DNA of 32,482 bases. Origin: Methanobacteriota archaeon (GTDB lineage: Archaea; Thermoproteota; Thermoprotei_A; Sulfolobales; Sulfolobaceae). The notes beneath the pieces are model-generated. The model searched no databases. It was not told the DNA's origin and worked only from the letters and a program-made list of their open reading frames with translations. The first letter of the stretch is position 1, and each line of letters begins with the position of its first letter. The stretch is from positions 1 to 32,482 of the forward strand of contig JAFMDM010000007.1 in NCBI GenBank assembly GCA_017857195.1, given 5' to 3'. Of the stretch, positions 26,399 through 32,482 are shown piece by piece. A program made the position numbers and the translations under genes.

Positions 26399-26791
26399 TT
26401 ATTCACCTATCTTCTCCATGTACTTCTCCGCCTCCAATAGTCCCTCTGGCTTCTCCGTTAACTTGACCTTGAAAATCCACCCTTCTCCGTAAGGGTCCTT
26501 ATTTATCAATTCTGGAGAATCCAAGAGTCTTTCGTTAGCCTCTGAGATGATGCCATCCATGGGTGCGTAGATGTCAGCTGCCGCCTTCACTGACTCAACG
26601 ACCGCAACTGGATCTCCCCTCTTTACCCTCGTGTCTGGCTTCGGTAAGTCCACTCCTATTATATCTCTCAACTTCTTTTGGGCGTAGTCCGTTATGCCAA
26701 CCACTGCAATATCTCCATCAATTTTCACCCACTCGTCAGAATCTGTATATAACCTATCCTTCAACACCAGGTACTTTGACTTCCTTTCCAT
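26399..26791 (-). CDS. gcvH: glycine cleavage system H protein
   Basis: This lipoyl carrier shuttles the aminomethyl group between the P, T and L proteins. The 130 residues have the lipoyl domain, with the modified lysine near position 69 in [14 protein letters not shown], flanked by [18 protein letters not shown] and [19 protein letters not shown] lies just before the ATG, at the end of gcvT (3-bp gap). The N-terminus [16 protein letters not shown] is slightly longer than in bacteria. Confidence 0.96.
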   Translation of the reverse strand: MERKSKYLVLKDRLYTDSDEWVKIDGDIAVVGITDYAQKKLRDIIGVDLPKPDTRVKRGDPVAVVESVKAAADIYAPMDGIISEANERLLDSPELINKDPYGEGWIFKVKLTEKPEGLLEAEKYMEKIGE

Positions 26792-26794
26792 TGT

Positions 26795-27835
26795 TCACAC
26801 CAACGGAAAATCGGAGAGTTTGGCTTCTAACCTTTTTCCTCTAACCTCTACATCCACGGAGTACCCCAAGAGGAAGTGAGACGTATTCATGTATCCCATC
26901 CCTATTGGCCTATTCAGATAGGGCGAATATGTGGAACTGGTTATCACACCAACCTGTTGGCCTTCTAACATTATTTTACTATCTCTTCTGGGGATTGTTC
27001 TTTCCCCTTTCTTTAGTTTGATTCCTATCCTCAATTTGTTTACACCTGATCTCAGCTGTTCCTTGAGGGCCTCCCTACCTAAGAATTCCTTTTCCATTGA
27101 AAATACCCAATACCTGGCCTCTATTGGTGTGGTATTTTCATCTATGTCCTCACCATACAGGACGAATCCCATCTCCTGTCTCAGGCTATCTCTGGCGATG
27201 AGTCCTGCCGGCCTTACCCCTCTCTCCTTAAGGAATCTCAGTAGGTGCTCTATCTCCTCTGGCTTAGCCCAAACTTCCACTCCGTCCTCTCCCGTCCATC
27301 CCGACCTACTGAGAAGGAACGTCTTGATCCCCATGTATTCCTTCCCCAAGACGAAGTTGAGTGGCTGCAGTTCTACCTTTTCCATAAAATCCCAAACTTT
27401 CCTCCCCTGTACCGCGATCATCGCGTAATCAAAGGTAAGATCCTCGACTTCCAATCCGCTGTTTCTTCTTATCCAGTTTATTACTTTCTCCCTGTTTACA
27501 GCATTTGTTACCACAAGCCAAGACGACCCATCTACTACATACACCATGACATCATCAACGAAGGTTCCTCTCTCGGTAAGAAACGCGGTGGGTCCCACCA
27601 TTTTACCTGCATTAGCATCTTCCGTCCTCTTGGCTACAAGATAGTCAAATTCGGCCCTCTTTCCTCTTATCATCAATCTCCCCATGTGAGAGAGATCGAA
27701 GAAGGCCGCCCAATTCCTTACGGCCAAATGTTCCTCCAAATAGGACCCATAGCTCATTGGCATTGACCAACCGGCGAACTCTCCAAAGTCTCCCCCCAGT
27801 TCTTCCTCCACGTTACGAAGCTTGGTACTAAACAT
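26795..27835 (-). CDS. gcvT: glycine cleavage system T protein (aminomethyltransferase)
   Basis: This transfers the one-carbon unit from GcvH to tetrahydropterin and releases ammonia. The 346 residues show FAGWSMPMSYGSYLEEHLAVRN, FDLSHMGR, and folate-site segments RSGWTGEDGVEVW and RDSLRQEMGFVLYG. I chose ATG 27835 (MFSTKLRNVEEELGG) because GTGAGGT lies just upstream and the extra 19 residues of the track ORF cover the divergent promoter. Confidence 0.95.
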   Translation of the reverse strand: MFSTKLRNVEEELGGDFGEFAGWSMPMSYGSYLEEHLAVRNWAAFFDLSHMGRLMIRGKRAEFDYLVAKRTEDANAGKMVGPTAFLTERGTFVDDVMVYVVDGSSWLVVTNAVNREKVINWIRRNSGLEVEDLTFDYAMIAVQGRKVWDFMEKVELQPLNFVLGKEYMGIKTFLLSRSGWTGEDGVEVWAKPEEIEHLLRFLKERGVRPAGLIARDSLRQEMGFVLYGEDIDENTTPIEARYWVFSMEKEFLGREALKEQLRSGVNKLRIGIKLKKGERTIPRRDSKIMLEGQQVGVITSSTYSPYLNRPIGMGYMNTSHFLLGYSVDVEVRGKRLEAKLSDFPLV

Positions 27836-27866
27836 TATTACCTCACGAATTTGTCGGATAGAGAGG

Positions 27867-27872
27867 TTATAA
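27867..27872 (-). promoter_or_regulatory. TATA box for gcvT-gcvH
   Basis: TTATAA (minus-strand ACCTTATAACC) lies about 34 bp before ATG 27835; a transcript start near 27843 would leave a short leader containing GTGAGGT. On the plus strand it falls just before or within the start of gcvPA. Confidence 0.45.
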
Positions 27873-27874
27873 GG

Positions 27875-29218
27875 TTGGAACTGACCCGCCATCCCTGGCT
27901 CCCTAACTTAGGAAATATAGATGAGATGTTGGCATCCATAGGAGTGTCTTCGGTTGAAGACCTATTTCGAGATGTCCCTCCCGCTGTTAGATTTAGGGGT
28001 GGGTTCCACATAGGACGTCCCATGTCGGAGGAGGAAATAGTTGAACGCTTGGATAACTTAGAGGAAAAGAACTCTAAACTAACTTGCCCCCCATTCCTGG
28101 GCGCCGGGGCATGTCCACATTATGTGCCGCAGGCGGTTCGTTTCATAACAAGTAGGTCAGAATTCTATACAGCGTACACTCCCTACCAACCTGAGATTTC
28201 ACAGGGGCTGCTGCAGGCTATGTTCGAATACCAGAGTTACATGGCGGAGTTGTTGGAAATGGAAGTGGTCAATTCATCGCTCTATGATTGGGGTTCTGCG
28301 CTCTCTGAGGCCGTTCTCCTCTCCCATAGGCTTACGAGCAAAAAGAAGATCCTCGTCCCCTCTAGCATCAATCCATTTCACCTACAAGTCATGAGGACCT
28401 GGACTGCTGGTAAGGGGATGGAGGTTAGGGAGGTCCCCTACGACTCTAGGGGAAACCTTTCTCAGGACCATCTGGAGCGCGAGTTACAGGGAGGGGATGT
28501 TGCGGCGGTGTATGCACAGCAGCCTAACTTCTTCGGAGTGATAGAAGAGGAATTGGAGTTCCTCACCGAGTCGGCCAGAAAACATGGAGCAATCTCCATA
28601 ATGGGTGTAAACCCTTTAGTATTGGGCGTTCTTAGACCCCCCGGTGACTATGGTTTCGATGTGGCGGTGGGTGACGGACAGGAATTGGGTCTCCAACTTA
28701 ACTACGGAGGTCCCATGATAGGTCTATTCGCCACAAGATGGGACGGACGCCTAGTTAGGCAGATGCCTGGAAGGATAGTGGGACTTACCACTGACTCCAA
28801 AGGCAGGGATTCCTATACTTTAGTCCTTCAGACCAGGGAACAGTTTACTAGGAGGGAGAAGGCCACCTCCAACATAACCACCAATGAGGCGCTTATGGCC
28901 TTGGCAAGTCTTGTATATCTAAGCTTATTGGGTAGGGAAGGATTGCGTGAGTTGGGTGAGGAAATAATGAGAAGAAGCCATTATACCTCCAATAGGTTTG
29001 AGGAGATAGGGGTTATCCGTCCACTTGAGGGGGAGTTCTTTGAGGAGTTCCTAGTTAGATTTCCGTTGAGTTACGGTGTGGTCAGGAAAAAACTGAAAGA
29101 AAGGAGATTCCACGGTGGGTTCCAGATCGGTGAGCGTGAAGCATTGTTCTGTGTTACTGAGGCCCATTCTAAAGCCCATATAGATTCAATGATAGAAACC
29201 GTAGCGGAGGCGATGTGA
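27875..29218 (+). CDS. gcvPA: glycine dehydrogenase (decarboxylating) subunit 1
   Basis: This is the alpha subunit of the two-part P protein that decarboxylates glycine with PLP. The N-terminal signature HPWLPN is followed by IDEMLASIGVSSVEDLFRDVP, then FLGAGACPHYVPQAV and FYTAYTPYQPEISQG, both diagnostic. I favour TTG 27875 (MELTRHPWLPN, 447 residues), with GAGAGGT at Shine-Dalgarno distance; TTG 27851 (455 residues) is the alternative. It is divergent from gcvT, with gcvPB next. Confidence 0.93.
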   Translation: MELTRHPWLPNLGNIDEMLASIGVSSVEDLFRDVPPAVRFRGGFHIGRPMSEEEIVERLDNLEEKNSKLTCPPFLGAGACPHYVPQAVRFITSRSEFYTAYTPYQPEISQGLLQAMFEYQSYMAELLEMEVVNSSLYDWGSALSEAVLLSHRLTSKKKILVPSSINPFHLQVMRTWTAGKGMEVREVPYDSRGNLSQDHLERELQGGDVAAVYAQQPNFFGVIEEELEFLTESARKHGAISIMGVNPLVLGVLRPPGDYGFDVAVGDGQELGLQLNYGGPMIGLFATRWDGRLVRQMPGRIVGLTTDSKGRDSYTLVLQTREQFTRREKATSNITTNEALMALASLVYLSLLGREGLRELGEEIMRRSHYTSNRFEEIGVIRPLEGEFFEEFLVRFPLSYGVVRKKLKERRFHGGFQIGEREALFCVTEAHSKAHIDSMIETVAEAM

Positions 29219-29219
29219 A

Positions 29220-30725
29220 GTGTGGGGACAAGCCAGCTGGGATGAGCCGTTACTTTTTGACTATAAGGGAAAGAGAAGGGTGGGCATACTGATACCTAAG
29301 GAGGAGCTTAACGCCCAAACTCATCTACCCGAGAAAGCAAGAAGGAAAGGGGGTCCTGATCTACCGGAACTGTCTGAACTTGAAGTGGTAAGGCACTTCC
29401 TTCGTCTCTCACAGATGAGCTACGGTGTAGATCTAGGTATGGTTCCATTAGGTTCATGCACCATGAAATATAATCCAAAGGTGCAGGAGGTATCATCGAA
29501 AGTAACCGAGGAACTTCACCCGTTACAGGATGAGGACACTGTACAAGGGGCTCTTGAAATGCTCTATCAAATGCAGTCATGGCTTGCTGAAATCACTGGA
29601 ATGGATCAATGCAGCTTACAGGTACCCGCAGGATCCGCCGGAGAGTTGGCAGGGGTTCTTATGACTAGGAAGTATCATGAGGACAGGGATCACCACAGAA
29701 CAGAAATGTTGGTAGCCGACAGTGCCCATGGGACCAACCCAGCAAGTGCAGCAATGGCTGGATTCAAGGTGATCTATGTGAGGACTGACCCTGAGGGACT
29801 CGTAGATCTAAGGTTGCTCAAGGAGGTGGTCGGGTCAGATACCGCAGGCTTCATGCTCACCAACCCTAGCACTCTTGGTCTCTTTGAAGAGAATATTGAA
29901 GAGATAGCCTCTACCATTCATTCTGTAGATGGTATACTCTACTATGACGGTGCCAACCTCAATGGAATAGTAGGTATTGCCAGGCCAGGAGACATGGGCT
30001 TTGACGTGGTCCATCTTAACTTGCACAAGACCTTTGCTGTCCCCCATGGAGGAGGAGGACCTGGGGCCGGGGCGGTATGTGCAAAGGGTAAAATGGTTGA
30101 CTATCTCCCCGGTCCTCTTGTAGGTCAAGTCGATGGAAAATACTCCTGGTCTATCATGCCAAAGAGATCCATAGGGAGGATAGCCACCTTTCATGGCAAT
30201 GTTGGTAATGTGGTCAGGTCTTACACTTACCTATTGGGTTTAGGGTCTGAAGGCACGGCCATGTTGGGGGTCATGAGTACCATTGCCACAAATTACCTTA
30301 TTTCAAAACTGCGAGGGGTAAGGGGTTTAGAGTTACCTTATTCCAGTAGGCCGAGGAAACATGAAGTAGTGTATACAGTTTCTCCTGCCCTTAAGGAAGT
30401 CGGCCTCACGGCCGAAGACGTTGCCAAGGCTCTCTTGGATAGAGGATTTTACGCTCCAACCATATATTTCCCCCCCATAGTCCCCGAGGCCCTGATGATA
30501 GAGGTTACTGAGACAGAGTCAAAGGAGTCCATAGACCAGTTTGCAGTGGCACTTAGGGAAGTAATGGAGGAGGCATATTCCAACATCAACTCGGTAAAGG
30601 AGTCCCCAAAGAGAACTGCAGCTAGTAGGTTAGATTACGTTAAGGCCAATCATCCTTCAACCTTCACTCCCAGCTATAGGGTGAAAAAGATGAGAGAGGA
30701 GGGGAAGCTGTCTCCTCTAAGGTGA
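29220..30725 (+). CDS. gcvPB: glycine dehydrogenase (decarboxylating) subunit 2
   Basis: This is the PLP-bearing beta subunit of the P protein, 501 residues. It shows GMVPLGSCTMKYNP, SAGELAGVLMTRKYH, DSAHGTNPASAAMAGF, and HLNLHKTFAVPHGGGGPG with the Schiff-base lysine, then the C-terminal RLDYVKANHPSTFTPSYR. The GTG start lies one base after the gcvPA stop, with GGAGG upstream. A rightward terminator is not obvious before the convergent signal peptidase gene. Confidence 0.97.
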   Translation: MWGQASWDEPLLFDYKGKRRVGILIPKEELNAQTHLPEKARRKGGPDLPELSELEVVRHFLRLSQMSYGVDLGMVPLGSCTMKYNPKVQEVSSKVTEELHPLQDEDTVQGALEMLYQMQSWLAEITGMDQCSLQVPAGSAGELAGVLMTRKYHEDRDHHRTEMLVADSAHGTNPASAAMAGFKVIYVRTDPEGLVDLRLLKEVVGSDTAGFMLTNPSTLGLFEENIEEIASTIHSVDGILYYDGANLNGIVGIARPGDMGFDVVHLNLHKTFAVPHGGGGPGAGAVCAKGKMVDYLPGPLVGQVDGKYSWSIMPKRSIGRIATFHGNVGNVVRSYTYLLGLGSEGTAMLGVMSTIATNYLISKLRGVRGLELPYSSRPRKHEVVYTVSPALKEVGLTAEDVAKALLDRGFYAPTIYFPPIVPEALMIEVTETESKESIDQFAVALREVMEEAYSNINSVKESPKRTAASRLDYVKANHPSTFTPSYRVKKMREEGKLSPLR

Positions 30726-30777
30726 AGACAAAAACCCCCTTCAAGTAGAGTAAAGATAGCTAATTTGCCATAATTTC

Positions 30778-31197
30778 CTAGAATAGTTTGTAGAAGAGCA
30801 GAGAGAGATATCCCAGGTAAGGGATTGATATTTCGTACCCATCTATGGAAAATGTAACCCCCTGCACCTTACTTAATGGTATACCAGTGATGGGTTCTAG
30901 TCTTAATTGGTTGTCCGGTGCTGGATTTGTTATCTGGTCCACACCCTTGGTTATATAGTTCTGACCATCGCTATTGATGACCATGTGCACCACGTAGGTA
31001 CCAGTATATGGGGATCGATATATTATGACGTTCCCTACCTGGACATTCTTTGGAGGTCCATAGAAGACCAGGTTGCCGTTCTGATATATTGGATACATGG
31101 AGACCCCGTCCACACTGGCTACGGCCAATAGGTTGGTGAACATTAGAAAATAGATTAACAGAAGGGCAGCTATTACTGCCACGTCACTCTTCTTCAT
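30778..31197 (-). CDS. archaeal signal peptidase I (S26B type)
   Basis: This membrane protease removes signal peptides. The 139-residue protein has an N-terminal transmembrane segment (residues about 5-26), the nucleophile Ser33 in DGVSMYPIYQNG, His71 in TYVVHMVI replacing the bacterial lysine, and aspartate in TKGVDQITNPAPDN. A hydrophobic C-terminus (YLGYLSLLFYKLF) may be a second membrane anchor. I chose ATG 31197 because AAGGTGA lies upstream; the track GTG is in the Shine-Dalgarno. It overlaps the zinc-ribbon gene by 14 nt. Confidence 0.9.
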   Translation of the reverse strand: MKKSDVAVIAALLLIYFLMFTNLLAVASVDGVSMYPIYQNGNLVFYGPPKNVQVGNVIIYRSPYTGTYVVHMVINSDGQNYITKGVDQITNPAPDNQLRLEPITGIPLSKVQGVTFSIDGYEISIPYLGYLSLLFYKLF

Positions 31198-31507
31198 CTT
31201 CTTCACCTTCTTCGAGGTTCAACTCTATTACGTAACCCTCGTCCTTACTCCTGGGGGCAGTCTCTATTTTCTTTGTTCCCTTCTTTCCCTCCACCTCCAC
31301 TGACGTGCCCCCCGCCTTTATTTTGGAGACCACTCCCTTCCATCTGTTACCGCACTTATCACATTCGTAAACACCCATTACTGTAATGGTAATTCTTCCC
31401 TGAGCGTCAGGTAGCGGAGCCACTAGTTGCCACGTCTTAGTGGGCTTATCTACCTTGTTTCCACAGGTAGGGCACACATCAATGGCTCCCTTACTTTTTT
31501 TTGGCAT
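31184..31507 (-). CDS. zinc-ribbon protein with acidic tail
   Basis: The 107 residues form an N-terminal zinc ribbon with two CxxC pairs (CPTCGNKV and CDKCGNRW) about 35 residues apart, a Lys/Gly-rich strand region (KAGGTSVEVEGKKGTKK) and a strongly acidic end (EEGEEDEEE). The ribbon resembles the TFIIS/RPB9-type fold in spacing, but the residues are not enough to name it. ATG lies 27 bp from a good TATA box inside the preceding gene, so it has its own leaderless promoter. Confidence 0.75.
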   Translation of the reverse strand: MPKKSKGAIDVCPTCGNKVDKPTKTWQLVAPLPDAQGRITITVMGVYECDKCGNRWKGVVSKIKAGGTSVEVEGKKGTKKIETAPRSKDEGYVIELNLEEGEEDEEE

Positions 31508-31519
31508 ATCTTAGAGTGA

Positions 31520-31810
31520 CTAGATGGGATTATAAACTAAAGCCAATAGAACCGCAGTGGCCATAAGCGCTATTCCTGTGGACAAATATCTCTCTAATCC
31601 TTTTAATATGAGAACGTAGAAAATAACGTTTAGCGCTATCAATATGAGTAACTGTGGTTCTACAGGTGAGTAAACGTATGAAATGAAGAATGGGCAGGTA
31701 GTCCACGCCATAAGGAATGCTTTCCTATTGCTTAACTTCCCCTTTCCGACCCTCATGTAGAGGGGCGTGAGTGCTCCATAGATGGCGAAGCTCAGGGGTA
31801 TGATCCACAT
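31520..31810 (-). CDS. small integral membrane protein, unknown function
   Basis: This 96-residue protein has about three or four hydrophobic segments: WIIPLSFAIYGALTPLYM, AFLMAWTTCPFFISYVY, LLILIALNVIFYVLILKG and IALMATAVLLALVY. No family is recognised. I chose ATG 31810 (MWIIPLSF), preceded by GAGAGG; the track ORF to 32068 is antisense to enolase and its extra 86 residues look non-coding. It is divergent from enolase, with 34 bp between starts. Confidence 0.75.
   Translation of the reverse strand: MWIIPLSFAIYGALTPLYMRVGKGKLSNRKAFLMAWTTCPFFISYVYSPVEPQLLILIALNVIFYVLILKGLERYLSTGIALMATAVLLALVYNPI
31530..31537 (-). promoter_or_regulatory. TATA box for the zinc-ribbon gene
   Basis: Minus-strand GTTTATAA is centred about 27 bp before ATG 31507 and lies within the last codons of the membrane-protein gene. 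Confidence 0.6.
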
Positions 31811-31844
31811 ATTAACTTCCTCTCGTTTCAGGATCGAGATTAAA

Positions 31845-32480
31845 ATGGTGATGGATGACCTATTCTCGATAAGGTCTACGGAAGGATTAGAGATCCTAGA
31901 TTCAAGGGGTAACCCCACATTAAGGGTAATAGTGACAACTGCGGGTGGAGTCTCAGCCTCAGGGGATGCCCCCGCAGGTGTGTCTAAGGGGAGTAGGGAG
32001 GCAGTTGAGGTTAGAGATCCAGATAGGCTTGGAGGTATGGGAGTATTAAGGGCGGTCAACAACGTCAAGGACTATGTGAATCCAGCATTACGTGGCATGG
32101 ATGTGAGGGATCAGGCTAACATAGACGGCCTATTGAAGGAGTTGGACATCACTCCCAACAAATCCAGGATAGGAGGAAACGTGACCATAGCTACATCCAT
32201 AGCAGTCGCCAAGGCCGCCGCCAAAGCCTCTGGAATGGAGCTGTTTCGTTATTTGGGTGGAGTCTTCAATACCATCCCCATACCTCTCTTAAACGTCATA
32301 AACGGTGGATTACATGGGGGCAATAAACTGAAAGTGCAGGAGTTCATCCTAATTCCCCATGGCTTCAACTACTTCTCTGATTCTCTAATGGCTGCAGTTG
32401 AAATTTATAAGAGGCTAAAACAGGAATTAATCTCCAAATACGGAAAGATATACACAGGTTTAGGTGATGAAGGGGGATAA
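31845..32480 (+). CDS. eno: enolase, 5' part; frame closes at the window edge
   Basis: This converts 2-phosphoglycerate to phosphoenolpyruvate. The visible 211 residues cover the N-terminal domain and half the barrel: EILDSRGNPTLRVIV, AGVSKGSREAVEVRD, LLNVINGGLHGGN and VQEFILIP with its glutamate. The last residues, GDEGG, are the conserved GDEGG(F/Y)AP site, and TAA at 32478-32480 interrupts it two bases before the end. Enolase normally has over 400 residues. I read this as an end-of-sequence artefact or edge, not a natural C-terminus. ATG 31845 and ATG 31851 are both possible; a CATATTAA element lies about 35 bp upstream. Confidence 0.88.
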   Translation: MVMDDLFSIRSTEGLEILDSRGNPTLRVIVTTAGGVSASGDAPAGVSKGSREAVEVRDPDRLGGMGVLRAVNNVKDYVNPALRGMDVRDQANIDGLLKELDITPNKSRIGGNVTIATSIAVAKAAAKASGMELFRYLGGVFNTIPIPLLNVINGGLHGGNKLKVQEFILIPHGFNYFSDSLMAAVEIYKRLKQELISKYGKIYTGLGDEGG

Positions 32481-32482
32481 TT

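Noticed and set aside
31811-32068. N-terminal extension of the small membrane protein antisense to enolase
   Set aside because: Low-complexity Ser/Thr/Pro sequence opposite a conserved enolase coding region; a better start with GAGAGG exists at 31810.

Overview
The window reads as a chromosomal segment from a thermoacidophilic crenarchaeon of the order Sulfolobales. The evidence is a 7Fe zinc ferredoxin with all Sulfolobus-type ligands, a TrpB2-containing trp operon with a Sulfolobus-type TrpC, archaeal aRF1, archaeal inositol-1-phosphate synthase, a geranylgeranyl-reductase-type flavoprotein, PAC2, TATA boxes about 26 bp from leaderless starts, and GGTGA-type Shine-Dalgarno sites. The moderate GC content and an acryloyl-CoA-reductase-like gene point to a Metallosphaera-like organism; the genus is an inference. 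There are no insertion sequences, prophage genes or CRISPR arrays; this is gene-dense core genome.

Layout. 1-4.2 kb: tRNA-Glu(CUC) with a probable non-canonical intron, zfx, a divergent HTH_10 regulator with a CobD-like aminotransferase, and a leftward operon of Hsp20-like protein, AlaX editing enzyme and an unrecognised beta-rich protein. 4.3-6.6 kb: class III aminotransferase plus zinc MDR reductase. 6.7-7.8 kb: release factor aRF1, whose ORF is intact only if the ribosome (or the assembly) shifts +1 at CTT TGA. 7.8-9.8 kb (leftward): inositol-1-phosphate synthase, a small Cys-rich protein and a purine phosphoribosyltransferase. 9.87-9.94 kb: a candidate C/D box sRNA directly ahead of acylphosphatase. 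10.3-17.7 kb: trpB2-A-D-F-E-G-C, largely overlapping, followed by a class I aminotransferase. 17.8-20.2 kb: valS (leftward).

20.2-32.5 kb: an FMN reductase and two small genes; a leftward flavoprotein operon with two unknown small genes that meets them in a convergent overlap; sufC behind an AbrB/PhoU protein; then the glycine cleavage locus, with gcvPA-gcvPB rightward and gcvT-gcvH leftward, the latter running into PAC2 and Hsp20 proteostasis genes. The right end holds a leftward membrane protein, zinc ribbon and signal peptidase cluster and the 5' half of enolase, whose frame closes two bases before the window edge.

The most unusual signals are the CTT TGA at codons 3-4 of aRF1, which resembles the autoregulatory frameshift of bacterial prfB but lies in an unrelated archaeal release factor, and the four-box C/D sRNA candidate with a 6-bp terminal stem. 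Neither has been tested here beyond reading the sequence.
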